In this document: piece by piece, positions 8,151 through 17,453 of the stretch | Layout: every line of letters begins with the position of its first letter | Numbering within the stretch: the first letter of the stretch is position 1 | Position numbers and translations under genes: made by a program | Source of the DNA: JAHEDH01 sp963753285 | GTDB taxonomy: Bacteria > Actinomycetota > Acidimicrobiia > Spongiisociales > ZC4RG35 | Reading direction: 5' to 3' | Assembly (NCBI GenBank): GCA_963753285.1 | Contig: CAVWBT010000010.1 | Location: 370,134 to 434,133, forward strand | Length of the DNA: 64,000 nt | Notes under the pieces: model-generated | Seen by the model: only the letters and a program-made list of their open reading frames with translations | The model's database searches: none | What the model was told of the DNA's origin: nothing

Positions 8151-10286
8151 TTGAATTGGGCCGAATCGCCTGACCTTCTTGAGATCTTTCTGACCGAAAT
8201 CGACGAGCGCTCCGAGCGTCTGATCAGCGGCGCCGGGGACCTGTTCGGGACCGTCGTGGACCCCGAACGGCTCGAAGAGCTGGTCCGTGACGCACACACG
8301 TTGAAGGGCTCGGCGAACATGATCGGGAAGGCCGATCTCGGGGCGGCCGCCGCCGGATTGGAGCGCGTGTGGAAGCTGCTCGAGAGCAAGGACCTGCAGC
8401 CGACCGGCGAGATCGCACGAGCGCTCGAGTCGACCGCCAAGCTGTTGCCGGATGCCGCCCGCGACGTCCGCCATCGATCGGATCTCGAAGACGCCACCGA
8501 CGAACTGTCACGGATCGCCGAATCGGTCGACGACGACCCGGTGGCCAATCCGCCTTCCAGGCCGTCGCCCGTGCCCGGACAGAGTGTTCGGGTCGTCGAG
8601 GCTCCGCTTCCCCTCCCGAGCCCGCCACAGGAGATCGAAGAGCCACAGCAGATCGAACGCCATGTGCGCCCGGGAATCCCCGAGCTCTCCGAATCAGAGC
8701 TCGGAGGGCTGCTCCGCGGCCTCAAGGACGAACTGTCGAGCACGGTGACCCGGGTCGACACCGGTGACCTCTACCAACTGATCAACCGGGCCGTCGAGAT
8801 CGGGCTCGAGACCGAGGCGCTCGCAGATCTCACGCACGTTGCGATCGAGGGCGCCGACCCCCGAAAGCTGATGGTCGCATGGAGAGGACAGCTGTCACGA
8901 CTCTCCACGGAGGTCGCCCAACTCCAGGACTGGGCCGTTTCGCTGGCCAACATCCCCGTCGGCGAGGCCGCATCGACCTTTCCCCAACTCTCCCGGTTCC
9001 TGAGCCGGAAGCTCGACAAGGACGTGACGTTCGAGATGAGCGGCACCGACATCATGATCGACCGCCAGATCGTCGATCTCATCCGGGAGCCGCTCAGGCA
9101 CCTCGTCGTCAATGCCATCGATCACGGAATCGAATCTGCTGCGGAGCGGCTCTCAGCCGGAAAGCCGGCAACCGGAACCGTGACGCTCGCAGCCGAGATC
9201 CGCGATGAGCGACTGATCATCGAAGTGACCGACGACGGCCGCGGTATCGCCTGGGAGGAGGTCGAAGCTCTCGCACGGCAGCGAGGTCTCAGCACCGGAA
9301 AATCCGAGGTCGAGTCCCATCTCTTCCGTCCCGGCTTCACCACCGTGTCGAAGGTGACCGAGTTCAGTGGCACCGGAGAAGGCCTGGCACTCGTTGCAGA
9401 CGCCGCCGACAAGGTCGGCGGATCGGTCGAGATCCGCTCGGCTCGAGGTCGGGGCACATCGGTCACACTCGACCTCCCCCGATCGCTGATCCTTCAGGAC
9501 GTCGTGATCGTGGCCGTGGGACCGACGTTCTTCGCGCTCCCGGCGGCCTCGGTCCTCGGCAGCGTCACGATCTCGTCGTCGAGTCAAACGATCATCGATG
9601 GTGCACGGACCGTCCCCTTCAGGAACGAGAGCGTCCCGGTCATCAGCCTTGCGAAGGTCGTCGGTGTGAGAGCAGAGTCCGGGGCGGATCAGGATGCATT
9701 GATCGTGTCCACCCGTTCGGGTCTGATCGCAGTCACCGTCGACGAGATCATCGACCAGCGCCGAGTTGCGGTGAAGAGCCTCGGGCCGATCCTCGAAGGC
9801 GCCGACCACCTGGCGGGTGCCGCATTCCTCGGTGGTGGCGACGTGCTGGTCGTCGTCGACCACAACCACCTCGGTGAACAGGCCCGCCGGCCGCTCGGCC
9901 ACCAGGGAACCAAGCACCGCGTGCTGGTCGTGGACGACTCGGCCGGGGTGCGTCAATTGATCGCGGCCACGCTTCGGAGCAAGGGGTTCGAGGTGGTCGT
10001 CTCGTCGTCGGCGCGCGAAGCGGTCGTGGAGATGGCGAACCGCCACTTCGATGCACTGGTTGTCGACTACTCGATGCCGCAGTCGAACGGCGTGCAGCTC
10101 GTCAAGGCGCTCCGAAGCTCTGGTGTCACCATGCCGATCGTGATGGTCTCCGGTGTCGCCGACGAAGCCGACAAAGCGGCTGCCTGGTCGGCCGGCGTGG
10201 ACGCCTACCTCGACAAGTACGACCTCAGGCGGGGCGCCCTGCTCACGTCACTCCGGCGACTGCTGGAGGAAGCGAGCGTTCGATGA
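8151..10286 (+). CDS. CheA-like hybrid histidine kinase (HPt-HATPase-CheW-REC)
   Basis: Signalling kinase of 711 residues. The N-terminal HPt domain has the phospho-acceptor motif RDAHTLKGSANMIG (His about 49). A Pro-rich linker follows, then a CheA-type HATPase (LVVNAIDHGIE near residue 315, DDGRGIAWEE, GTGEGLALVADA), a CheW-like domain (about 450-570) and a C-terminal receiver from about 589 (VLVVDDSAGVRQ, phospho-acceptor Asp in ALVVDYSMPQ). Start is TTG at 8151, supported by GAGAGGTG just upstream. No CheY, CheW, CheB/R or chemoreceptor gene is nearby, so the input and output are unclear. CheA-receiver fusions often serve surface or pilus behaviour rather than swimming (family knowledge). 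It is probably co-transcribed with the next kinase. Confidence 0.88.
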   Translation: MNWAESPDLLEIFLTEIDERSERLISGAGDLFGTVVDPERLEELVRDAHTLKGSANMIGKADLGAAAAGLERVWKLLESKDLQPTGEIARALESTAKLLPDAARDVRHRSDLEDATDELSRIAESVDDDPVANPPSRPSPVPGQSVRVVEAPLPLPSPPQEIEEPQQIERHVRPGIPELSESELGGLLRGLKDELSSTVTRVDTGDLYQLINRAVEIGLETEALADLTHVAIEGADPRKLMVAWRGQLSRLSTEVAQLQDWAVSLANIPVGEAASTFPQLSRFLSRKLDKDVTFEMSGTDIMIDRQIVDLIREPLRHLVVNAIDHGIESAAERLSAGKPATGTVTLAAEIRDERLIIEVTDDGRGIAWEEVEALARQRGLSTGKSEVESHLFRPGFTTVSKVTEFSGTGEGLALVADAADKVGGSVEIRSARGRGTSVTLDLPRSLILQDVVIVAVGPTFFALPAASVLGSVTISSSSQTIIDGARTVPFRNESVPVISLAKVVGVRAESGADQDALIVSTRSGLIAVTVDEIIDQRRVAVKSLGPILEGADHLAGAAFLGGGDVLVVVDHNHLGEQARRPLGHQGTKHRVLVVDDSAGVRQLIAATLRSKGFEVVVSSSAREAVVEMANRHFDALVVDYSMPQSNGVQLVKALRSSGVTMPIVMVSGVADEADKAAAWSAGVDAYLDKYDLRRGALLTSLRRLLEEASVR

Positions 10287-10317
10287 GGCGAGGCGAGAAG
10301 CTAGCGTTCCCGTGACC

Positions 10318-11223
10318 ATGGACCCGATCCTCGTCATCAGCGGGCTTCTCGCCTTGATCGGTGCCGGTTCGTTGACGTGGGCCGTGCGCAGCACGGTCAA
10401 GTGGCGTCGCGACGTTCGGCGGGCCGAGATGGAGCGCGACGACGCCCACACCATCAAGAACGACTTCGTGGCGATGGTCAGCCATGAACTGAGGACCCCG
10501 CTCACGTCAATCGCAGGCTTCGCTGAGACGCTCGGCGCCACCTGGGAGGACATCTCCCAACCCGAGGTCGACGAGTTCCTTTCGATCATCACCGAACAGG
10601 CGTCCATCCTCGGCGAGTTGGTCGAGGACATTCTCGTCATCCCTCGGCTGGATGCCGATCGGCTCCGCCTCTGGCCAGAGGTGTTCGACCTGTCAAATCT
10701 CGTCCACGAGGCCGTGACGGCGGCATTCCCCGATCCGGGAGGCACCGTGACCTCGGCCGACGCCAAGAAGACGTCGAAGGCCGACATCTCCGTTCCGGGC
10801 GGAGTGATGGCGTACGGCGACCCGCGAAGGGTCAATCAGGTGTTGCGAAACCTGATCAACAACGCGATCAAGTACGGCGGAACCCAGGTGTTGATCGAGG
10901 GCTTCCCGTTCGGCGAGCACTTCGTCGTCGTGGTCTCGGACAACGGGTCGGGGATCGACGAGCGCGACACGAATCGTGTCTTCGAGCACTTCGAACAGGT
11001 CTCCAAAGGCGACTCGCGTTCGTCCTCTGGGATCGGGCTCGGGCTTCCGATCGCACGCAAGCTCGCCCGAGCGATGGGTGGTGACGTCTGGTACGAGAAG
11101 CGCTTCCCGACAGGGGCACGCTTCTGCTTCTCCGTCACCCAGACGGCCGAGGTCCAGGATCGGATTCTCGCCGAACGCGCCCAAGCCGAAGCCGACCGCC
11201 GCGAAGGCGCCATCGCGCGTTGA
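10318..11223 (+). CDS. membrane-anchored sensor histidine kinase
   Basis: About 301 residues. A single N-terminal hydrophobic segment (ILVISGLLALIGAGSL) is followed by a HisKA domain with H-box MVSHELRTPLTSIAGF and a HATPase with N-box LRNLINNAIKYGG, G1 SDNGSGIDERD and G2 SGIGLGLPIARK. There is no recognisable sensory domain outside the membrane. Start is taken as ATG 10318; an in-frame GTG lies at 10312. The gap to the CheA-like gene is about 30 bases, suggesting one operon, and the upstream receiver may be its partner. Confidence 0.85.
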   Translation: MDPILVISGLLALIGAGSLTWAVRSTVKWRRDVRRAEMERDDAHTIKNDFVAMVSHELRTPLTSIAGFAETLGATWEDISQPEVDEFLSIITEQASILGELVEDILVIPRLDADRLRLWPEVFDLSNLVHEAVTAAFPDPGGTVTSADAKKTSKADISVPGGVMAYGDPRRVNQVLRNLINNAIKYGGTQVLIEGFPFGEHFVVVVSDNGSGIDERDTNRVFEHFEQVSKGDSRSSSGIGLGLPIARKLARAMGGDVWYEKRFPTGARFCFSVTQTAEVQDRILAERAQAEADRREGAIAR

Positions 11224-11260
11224 CCGTTCCCGGTCATGGGTACTCAGGTCGCGCTCTGGG

Positions 11261-11338
11261 TGCTGTCGGCCCTCAGCTCTCAGCTATCAGCCTGGGTCGA
11301 GCCCTGGTGGAGAGCCGATAGCCGATAGCTGACAGCAC
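11261..11338. repeat. nested inverted repeat built from heptamer units
   Basis: Left half: TCAGCTC, TCAGCTA, TCAGCCT (11273-11293). Right half: AGAGCCG, ATAGCCG, ATAGCTG, ACAGCAC (11311-11338). The halves also pair: TGCTGTC (11261-11267) with GACAGCA (11331-11337), and CAGCTATC (11281-11288) with GATAGCTG (11324-11331). It could act as a terminator for the kinase operon, though no T run follows. Confidence 0.7.
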
Positions 11339-11418
11339 GTCCTCACGAAACACGGTGAACCCGACGGTCCGCCGCGCCCGCGTTCTTACATCCATGTGAT
11401 TCCCGTGGGCGAGGCGAG

Positions 11419-11431
11419 TAACCTCGCGCAC
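11419..11431 (+). promoter_or_regulatory. putative leaderless promoter -10 of pcrA
   Basis: TAACCT at 11419-11424 followed by seven bases and the ATG at 11432; no Shine-Dalgarno sequence. Confidence 0.4.
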
Positions 11432-13669
11432 ATGCAGGCTCAATGGTTCGAGCCGGAGTGGATCGGGGACGATCCCACCGACTCGCCGCTCTTCAGAGAT
11501 CTCAATCCGGTTCAGCGCGAGGCCGTTGCCGCCACCGAAGGGCCCGTGGTCGTCGTGGCCGGCGCCGGTTCGGGCAAGACGCGGGTCCTCACCTACCGTA
11601 TCGCCCACCTGATTCGCGATCTCAAGGTTCCACCGGCGTCGGTGATGGCGATCACCTTCACCAACAAGGCTGCCAACGAGATGAAGGAGCGCGTCGCCAA
11701 TCTCGTCGGCGGTGCGGTCAAGCAGATGTGGGTGTCGACCTTCCACTCGGCCTGTGTCCGGATCCTCCGCCGCGACGCGTCCCGCTTCGGATATCGATCC
11801 GGGTTCTCGATCTACGACGAAGCGGACTCTGTGCGGCTCATCACCCAGTGCATCAAGGACCTCGACCTCGACCCCAAGCGGTTCCCTCCCAGGAACCTCA
11901 AGGCCGCCATCTCCAACGCCAAGAACGAGTTGATCGACTTCGAGAGTTTCTCCAACACCGACTCGGGGTTCTATCACGAACAGGTCGCAGACGTCTACCG
12001 GCTCTACCAGCAGCGTCTGCTCCAGGCCTCGGCGATGGACTTCGACGATCTGCTGATGGTGACCGTCGAGTTGTTCGGGGCGTTCCCCGACGTGCTGGAG
12101 CACTATCAGAACCGATTCCGCTACGTGATGGTCGATGAGTACCAGGACACCAACAAGGCGCAGTACATGCTGGTGAAGATGCTCACCGACTCCCATCGCA
12201 ACATCTGCGTCGTGGGTGACAGCGACCAGTCGATCTACCGTTGGCGCGGCGCCGACGTCAGGAACATCCTCGATTTCGAGAAGGACTACTCCGACGCCCG
12301 GGTGATCGTCCTGGAACAGAACTATCGCTCGACCTCCAACATCCTCGACGCCGCCAACGCCCTGATCGCCAACAACCCACGTCGGCAGGCGAAGCATCTC
12401 TGGAGTGACAAAGGGCCGGGCGACCGGATCATCCGGTTCGAGGGAGAAGACGAGCACGACGAGGCGGGCTACATCGTCGATCAGGTCGAGAAGCTGATCG
12501 ACGAGGGATACAACCCCTCCGACATCGCCGTCTTCTACCGGACGAACGCCCAGAGCCGAGTCATCGAGGACGTCTTCGTTCGGCGGGGCCTGGCCTACAG
12601 CGTGATCGGCAGTGTCCGCTTCTACGAGCGGCGTGAGATCAAGGACGTCATCGCCTATCTGCGTTCGGTCGTGAATCCCGACGATCAGGTGGCCCTCAAG
12701 CGGATCATCAACGAACCGAAGCGGGGGATCGGTGACACGACGATCGCCCACGTCGACCGATTCGCCCAGAAGCATCAGATCACGTTCTTCGAGGCGCTCG
12801 GCCGCGCCGAGGAGATCGATGCGCTCAATTCTGGAGCCGTCCGGCGGATCGCCGAGTTCATGGCCGTCATGGACCTGATCCGGGAACGGGCCGAGAACGG
12901 CAGCGTCGAGGCGGTGATCATCTCTGCCATCGAGGATTCCGGCTATGCCCAGTATCTGGAGTCGGAGCGGACCATCGAGGCACTCGGGAGGCTCGAGAAC
13001 CTGCGGGAGCTCCAGAGCGTCGCCGCCGAGTTCGAAGAGGTCAACGAAGGGGCGATCATCGACGAGCGGCCCTTCGACGACATGAGCACCCTCGAGCGGC
13101 TCGAGGTCTTCCTCGAGCAGACGGCGCTCGTCAACGACGTCGACGCACTCGACGACGGAGCGGGGGCCGTGACCCTGATGACGCTCCACACCGCCAAGGG
13201 CCTCGAGTATCCGGTGGTGTTCCTCGTCGGCATGGAGGACGGGGTGTTCCCGCACATGCGCGCGCTGGGCGAGCCGGTCGAACTGGAAGAGGAGCGACGC
13301 CTCGCGTACGTCGGGATCACTCGCGCCGAACAGAGGCTGTTCCTCACGTCCGCGTGGAGCAGGACGCTGTGGGGTGCGACCAACTACAACCCGCCGTCGC
13401 GGTTCCTCAAGGAGGTCCCCACCGAACTCGTGCAGGCGGCCGAGAAGCGCGATCGTTTCGCCCGGGCGGATGCCAAGACCGGACCAGCGCATACGGTGTC
13501 ATCGAACGAGATCTCGGCCGGCAATCGCGTCCGCCACGACAAGTGGGGCCTGGGCACGGTGCACGAGGTCGTGGGTGGCGGCGATCGCGCCGAGGCGGTG
13601 GTGATCTTCGACACCGAGGGCCGGAAGCGGCTGCTCTTGGCCTGGGCACCGCTCGAACTGGTCGGCTGA
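11432..13669 (+). CDS. pcrA: UvrD/PcrA-type ATP-dependent DNA helicase
   Basis: Superfamily 1A 3'-5' DNA helicase of 745 residues, acting in repair and in clearing proteins from DNA. Motifs in order: Q-motif LNPVQREAV, Walker A AGAGSGKTR, Ia ITFTNKAANEM, Walker B MVDEYQDTN, motif III GDSDQSIYRWRGAD, IV EQNYRST, V TLHTAKGLEYPVVF, VI RRLAYVGITRAEQ. The C-terminus carries the PcrA/UvrD tail domain (RVRHDKWGLGTV) that binds RNA polymerase in relatives. Start is placed at ATG 11432 from the TAnnnT box seven bases upstream. It stands alone. Confidence 0.95.
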   Translation: MQAQWFEPEWIGDDPTDSPLFRDLNPVQREAVAATEGPVVVVAGAGSGKTRVLTYRIAHLIRDLKVPPASVMAITFTNKAANEMKERVANLVGGAVKQMWVSTFHSACVRILRRDASRFGYRSGFSIYDEADSVRLITQCIKDLDLDPKRFPPRNLKAAISNAKNELIDFESFSNTDSGFYHEQVADVYRLYQQRLLQASAMDFDDLLMVTVELFGAFPDVLEHYQNRFRYVMVDEYQDTNKAQYMLVKMLTDSHRNICVVGDSDQSIYRWRGADVRNILDFEKDYSDARVIVLEQNYRSTSNILDAANALIANNPRRQAKHLWSDKGPGDRIIRFEGEDEHDEAGYIVDQVEKLIDEGYNPSDIAVFYRTNAQSRVIEDVFVRRGLAYSVIGSVRFYERREIKDVIAYLRSVVNPDDQVALKRIINEPKRGIGDTTIAHVDRFAQKHQITFFEALGRAEEIDALNSGAVRRIAEFMAVMDLIRERAENGSVEAVIISAIEDSGYAQYLESERTIEALGRLENLRELQSVAAEFEEVNEGAIIDERPFDDMSTLERLEVFLEQTALVNDVDALDDGAGAVTLMTLHTAKGLEYPVVFLVGMEDGVFPHMRALGEPVELEEERRLAYVGITRAEQRLFLTSAWSRTLWGATNYNPPSRFLKEVPTELVQAAEKRDRFARADAKTGPAHTVSSNEISAGNRVRHDKWGLGTVHEVVGGGDRAEAVVIFDTEGRKRLLLAWAPLELVG

Positions 13670-13691
13670 GACTCCGTTCGGAGACGTCGGC

Positions 13692-14423
13692 TCAATCGAC
13701 TGGGTCCGACCTCCGTCCGACCCGCAGGTCCACCGAGTCACCGAGCAGCAGCAGCATCGGAGCCCACAGCGCGGTCGTTCCGAGCATCTCCAGCCACTCC
13801 TCGGTGGCGCGGAAGCCGTGGCCGACCGTGTACTCGGCGACGCCGAGATCCTCGGCCCACCCGTCGAAGAGCCCATCCACTCCTTCGAGCACGTCGAACG
13901 ATTGTGAGATGGCGAACGCCGCCAGACCTGCTCCGACCAGGAGCAGCGTGCGCCGGGTTGGGATGCGTCGCCACTGGTACACGGCGACGGCAAGCAGGCC
14001 GGCCGCCAGGAAGGGGGCCACGAGCAGGTGCCACGAGAAGCTCGGGTAGTTCTCCAGGAACGGGAGTGTGGGGAATGTCTCGCTCAGTGCCGTCGCGACC
14101 CGCTCGTGCACTGCGGCCGCGTCGTCGATGCTCACGTACAGGAAGAACAGCGACACGAACAGCCACCCGCGGGCGCTCTCGAGCCGCCACAGCGCCCATG
14201 CCGTGACCGACACGAGCAGCGCCTGGAGGGAGGCGAACCATGTCGGCAGGCTCTCCTCTCGCGCCACGTTGAAGATCCTCCGGATGCTGATGTGTCCGGT
14301 GACGTCGAAGAAGTTGAAGACCAGGTTGGCAACCATGATCCCAACCTGGATCCAGAGCACAGTGACGAGGATCCGTCTGGCGATCGCCGCTGCATCGATC
14401 TGGACCGTTCCCCCGGGCTTCAT
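13692..14423 (-). CDS. hypothetical multi-pass membrane protein
   Basis: About 243 residues with six or so hydrophobic segments (for example VTVLWIQVGIMVANLVF, LFVSLFFLYVS, LLVGAGLAAFAI) and conserved-looking acidic and His residues in VSIDDAAAVHERV. I do not recognise the family. Start is taken at ATG 14423, seven bases after TACAGT (14431-14436 on the minus strand), a leaderless arrangement; a GTG three codons upstream is an alternative. It follows the transaldolase gene on the same strand with a gap of about 50 bases but probably has its own promoter. Confidence 0.7.
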   Translation of the reverse strand: MKPGGTVQIDAAAIARRILVTVLWIQVGIMVANLVFNFFDVTGHISIRRIFNVAREESLPTWFASLQALLVSVTAWALWRLESARGWLFVSLFFLYVSIDDAAAVHERVATALSETFPTLPFLENYPSFSWHLLVAPFLAAGLLAVAVYQWRRIPTRRTLLLVGAGLAAFAISQSFDVLEGVDGLFDGWAEDLGVAEYTVGHGFRATEEWLEMLGTTALWAPMLLLLGDSVDLRVGRRSDPVD

Positions 14424-14477
14424 CCCGAGCACTGTAGAGGACCCCGGCTCCCCGACGGCCGAGCCGTCGTCGAGAGC

Positions 14478-15572
14478 TCAGAGCTGCGATTCCACGTCCG
14501 AGACGAGATCGTTCCAGCTGGAGATGAACTTGTCGACGCCTTCGGTCTCCAGTACCTCCATCACGTCGTCGTAGTCGACGCCGACGTCGGCCGTCTTCTC
14601 GATGGTGTCGTGCGCCGCAGCGATCTCCTCCGGCCCGAACGCACTGGGCAGCGGACCGTGATCCTGGTAGGCGTCGATCGTCTCCAACGGCATCGTGTTG
14701 ACCGTGTGCGGAGCGATCAGCTCGTGGACGTAGAGCGTGTCCGGATAGTCGGGGTTCTTCGTCGATGTCGATGCCCACAACGGGCGCTGGATCCGGGCGC
14801 CCGCGGCGACGAGCCGCTGCCAGCGTTCGCCGCGGAACGTGTCGAGAAACGCCTCGTAGGCGAGACGGGTGTTTGCCACTGCCGTCGTTCCAGCGAGGGC
14901 AGCCGCCTCCGGGGTTCCGATCTCGGAGAGTCGGCGATCCACCTCGACGTCCATCCTGGAGACGAAGAAGCTGGCAACGGATGCGACGTTCGAGGGGTCG
15001 CCGCCCGAAGCGACATACCGCTCGACGCCGTCGAGGTACGCGTCCATCACGTCGCGATAGCGATCCAGGCTGAAGATCAACGTGACGTTGATCGAGATGC
15101 CCTCGCCGATCAACTGGGTGATCGCCGGAAGCCCGGCCCTGGTCGCCGGGACCTTGACCAGCAGGTTCGGGCGATCCACCCGCTTCACCCACTCCCGAGC
15201 CTCCGCGACGGTGGCGTCGGTTTCGTGCGCGAGGGTCGGTGTCACCTCGACCGACACGTATCCGTCGCGACCATCGGTGGTCCGGTGCACGTCGGCGAGC
15301 ACGTCGCAGGCACGCTGGATGTCGGACGTCATGAGAGCGGCGATCACCTCTTCGGCCGATGCCCCCCGGCCTTTCATCTCTCCGAGTTGGTCGTCGTAGT
15401 CTGCGGAGCCGACGATCGCCTTGGCGAAGATCGAGGGATTGGACGTCACTCCGGTGACGGCGTCTTCGTCGATCCGCCGCTGCAGCTCTCCCGAGTCGAG
15501 CATCGACCGAGAGATCTGATCGGACCACACGCTCTGACCTGCGATCGCGACCTGTTCGAGAGGTGAAACCAT
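14478..15572 (-). CDS. tal: transaldolase
   Basis: Pentose-phosphate pathway enzyme moving a dihydroxyacetone unit from sedoheptulose-7-phosphate to glyceraldehyde-3-phosphate; 364 residues, the length of the actinobacterial Tal subfamily. Visible are TGVTSNPSIFAKAI, the Schiff-base lysine in NLLVKVPAT, INVTLIFSLDRY, and WASTSTKNPDYPDTLYV. Start ATG has AGGAG about seven bases upstream (CAGGAGTGACACAATG on the minus strand). Confidence 0.95.
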   Translation of the reverse strand: MVSPLEQVAIAGQSVWSDQISRSMLDSGELQRRIDEDAVTGVTSNPSIFAKAIVGSADYDDQLGEMKGRGASAEEVIAALMTSDIQRACDVLADVHRTTDGRDGYVSVEVTPTLAHETDATVAEAREWVKRVDRPNLLVKVPATRAGLPAITQLIGEGISINVTLIFSLDRYRDVMDAYLDGVERYVASGGDPSNVASVASFFVSRMDVEVDRRLSEIGTPEAAALAGTTAVANTRLAYEAFLDTFRGERWQRLVAAGARIQRPLWASTSTKNPDYPDTLYVHELIAPHTVNTMPLETIDAYQDHGPLPSAFGPEEIAAAHDTIEKTADVGVDYDDVMEVLETEGVDKFISSWNDLVSDVESQL

Positions 15573-15680
15573 TGTGTCACTCCTGACGTTCGATGAGGTC
15601 GACACTACACCGGGCCGCTGAGTTCGCCGATCGAACCGGCGAGCGGTCGACGGCGTCCGAGCGCTACGATCCAGACCCTC

Positions 15681-16073
15681 ATGCCCCGCAGGATTCTCAT
15701 CGCCAAACCGGGCCTCGACGGTCACGATCGGGGGGCCAAGGTCATCGCCAGGGCCCTGCGCGACGCCGGTCATGAGGTGATCTACACCGGCCTGCACCAG
15801 ACACCTGCCCAGATCGTCGAGGCGGCGCTCCAAGAGGACGTCGATGCCATCGGCCTCTCGTCGTTGTCGGGCGCCCACATGTCGCTGTTCCCCAAGGTCG
15901 TCGAGTTGCTCGCTGCCAACGACGCCTCGGAGATCGTGGTGTTCGGGGGCGGGGTCATCCCCGACCAGGACGTGAAGGCCCTGATGGCGGCAGGTCTGCT
16001 CGGGGTGTTCACACCGGGGACCCCACTCGGCGAGATCACCGCCTGGGTCGAGGAGAACGTACCGGCCCGCTGA
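15681..16073 (+). CDS. B12-binding protein, methylmalonyl-CoA mutase C-terminal-domain type
   Basis: A 130-residue stand-alone cobalamin-binding domain. It has the base-off signature DGHDRGAK (DxHxxG, lower-axial His), then GLSSLSGAH and FGGGVIPDQD, which shape the B12 nucleotide pocket. Such small subunits pair with a separately encoded catalytic mutase subunit to isomerise methylmalonyl-CoA or a similar acyl-CoA. No catalytic subunit is in the window. sucCD follows downstream, which fits succinyl-CoA as the shared metabolite, but this is inference. TACGAT lies ten bases before the ATG. Confidence 0.88.
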   Translation: MPRRILIAKPGLDGHDRGAKVIARALRDAGHEVIYTGLHQTPAQIVEAALQEDVDAIGLSSLSGAHMSLFPKVVELLAANDASEIVVFGGGVIPDQDVKALMAAGLLGVFTPGTPLGEITAWVEENVPAR

Positions 16074-16136
16074 CTACGGCTGACGGCTCGGCTTCCGGAG
16101 CCCTCCTCGGTCGGCCTCGACGAAGGCCTCTCCTCT

Positions 16137-16155
16137 CACGACGACTAGCGTCGTG
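16137..16155. promoter_or_regulatory. perfect inverted repeat upstream of sucC
   Basis: CACGACG, loop ACTAG, CGTCGTG: seven-base arms, 25 bases before the sucC start. It could be an operator or an RNA hairpin; there is no T run, so it is not a classical terminator. Confidence 0.55.
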
Positions 16156-16180
16156 CCTCGTAGCTCATGCGAAGGTGGAC

Positions 16181-17404
16181 ATGAAGATTCACGAGTACCA
16201 GGCCAAACAGCTGATGGCGCAGAAGGGGATCTCGGTTCCCCTCGGAAGGGTCGCCACGACGGTCGACGAGGCCGCTGCGGCGGTCGGCGCCCTCGTTTCC
16301 GAGTCGGGTAATCCCGTCGTGGTGGTCAAGTCCCAGATCCACGCCGGCGGACGGGGTAAGGGGCGCTTCAAGGAACACCCCGAGCTCGGCGGCGTGAATG
16401 TCGTCACCGACGGCATCTCCGGGGGCGTCGAGGCGGCGGAGGCGAAAGTCCGCGAACTGGCCGAGGGCATGCTCGGATCCACCCTCGTGACGATCCAGAC
16501 CGGCGAAGAGGGCAAGAAGGTCAACACCCTCTACATCGAACAGGGGATCGACATCGCCGACGAGCTTTACCTCTCCGTGCTGCTGGACCGGGCCCAGAGC
16601 CGGTTGATCGTTATGGCGTCGACCGAGGGCGGCATGGAGATCGAGAAGGTGGCCGAAGAGACACCCGAACTCATCCTTCGAGAGACGATCGACCCGGCCA
16701 TCGGTCTCGCAGGCTTCCAGGCGGCCCGCCTCGCCTTGGGCCTCGGGCTGTCGAAGGACGCCACGAAGAACTTCAGGCGGTTCGTCTCGGCGCTCACCGA
16801 AGCCGCAGTCGAATGGGACACCGATCTCATCGAGATCAACCCGCTCGTCGTCACCACCGACGGTCAGGTCATGGCGCTCGACGGGAAGATGGCGTTCGAC
16901 GACAACGCCCTGTTCCGTCATCCCGACATCGCGGCCATGCGCGACGAGAGCGAAGAGGACCCCGCGGAGTTGGAGGCCAAGGAGTTCGGCCTCTCGTACA
17001 TCACGCTCGATGGCACCATCGGCTGTCTCGTCAACGGCGCCGGCCTGGCGATGGCGACGATGGACACCATCAAGCACGTCGGCGGCGAGCCCGCCAACTT
17101 CCTCGACGTCGGGGGAGGTGCAAGCGCCGAACAGGTCGCCAAGGCGTTCCGGATCATCACTGCAGACCCGAACGTCAAGGGCATCTTCGTCAACATCTTC
17201 GGCGGGATCATGTTGTGCGACGTGATCGCCACGGGCATCGTCGAAGCGGTCAAGGAAGTCGGGCTCGAGGTGCCGCTGGTCGTGCGACTGGAGGGCACCA
17301 ACGTGGAGATGGGTCGTCAGATCCTCCAGGAATCCGACGTCGACGTGATCACGGCCGAAGACATGAAGGACGGAGCCCAGAAGATCGTGGAGCTGGCGTC
17401 ATGA
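16181..17404 (+). CDS. sucC: succinyl-CoA synthetase beta subunit
   Basis: ATP-grasp subunit of the TCA-cycle ligase (succinyl-CoA to succinate with NTP formation), 407 residues. It opens with the family signature MKIHEYQAKQLM and shows SQIHAGGRGKGRFK, IEINPLVVT (metal ligands) and NIFGGIMLCDVIA near the C-terminus. Start ATG 16181 has GAAGGTGG just upstream; a GTG at 16175 is in frame but less likely. sucD follows after about 50 bases that contain a heptamer array. Confidence 0.96.
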   Translation: MKIHEYQAKQLMAQKGISVPLGRVATTVDEAAAAVGALVSESGNPVVVVKSQIHAGGRGKGRFKEHPELGGVNVVTDGISGGVEAAEAKVRELAEGMLGSTLVTIQTGEEGKKVNTLYIEQGIDIADELYLSVLLDRAQSRLIVMASTEGGMEIEKVAEETPELILRETIDPAIGLAGFQAARLALGLGLSKDATKNFRRFVSALTEAAVEWDTDLIEINPLVVTTDGQVMALDGKMAFDDNALFRHPDIAAMRDESEEDPAELEAKEFGLSYITLDGTIGCLVNGAGLAMATMDTIKHVGGEPANFLDVGGGASAEQVAKAFRIITADPNVKGIFVNIFGGIMLCDVIATGIVEAVKEVGLEVPLVVRLEGTNVEMGRQILQESDVDVITAEDMKDGAQKIVELAS

Positions 17405-17408
17405 GATT

Positions 17409-17436
17409 CGTCCCACGTCCCACGTCGCACGTCTCA
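17409..17436. repeat. heptanucleotide array CGTCCCA type (4 copies) between sucC and sucD
   Basis: CGTCCCA, CGTCCCA, CGTCGCA, CGTCTCA at exact period 7, starting five bases after the sucC stop and inside the presumed sucCD transcript. The unit matches the array at 25616-25650. Confidence 0.85.
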
Positions 17437-17453
17437 CGCCGAGAGGACACACC

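Noticed and set aside
11273..13492. Very long open frame (over 700 codons) antisense to pcrA
   Set aside because: Mirror of a well-defined helicase; composition is acidic and repetitive, as expected of a codon-position shadow.
13738..15528. Long minus-strand frame spanning the membrane protein and transaldolase genes
   Set aside because: Arg-rich frame-shifted reading of two real genes on the same strand.
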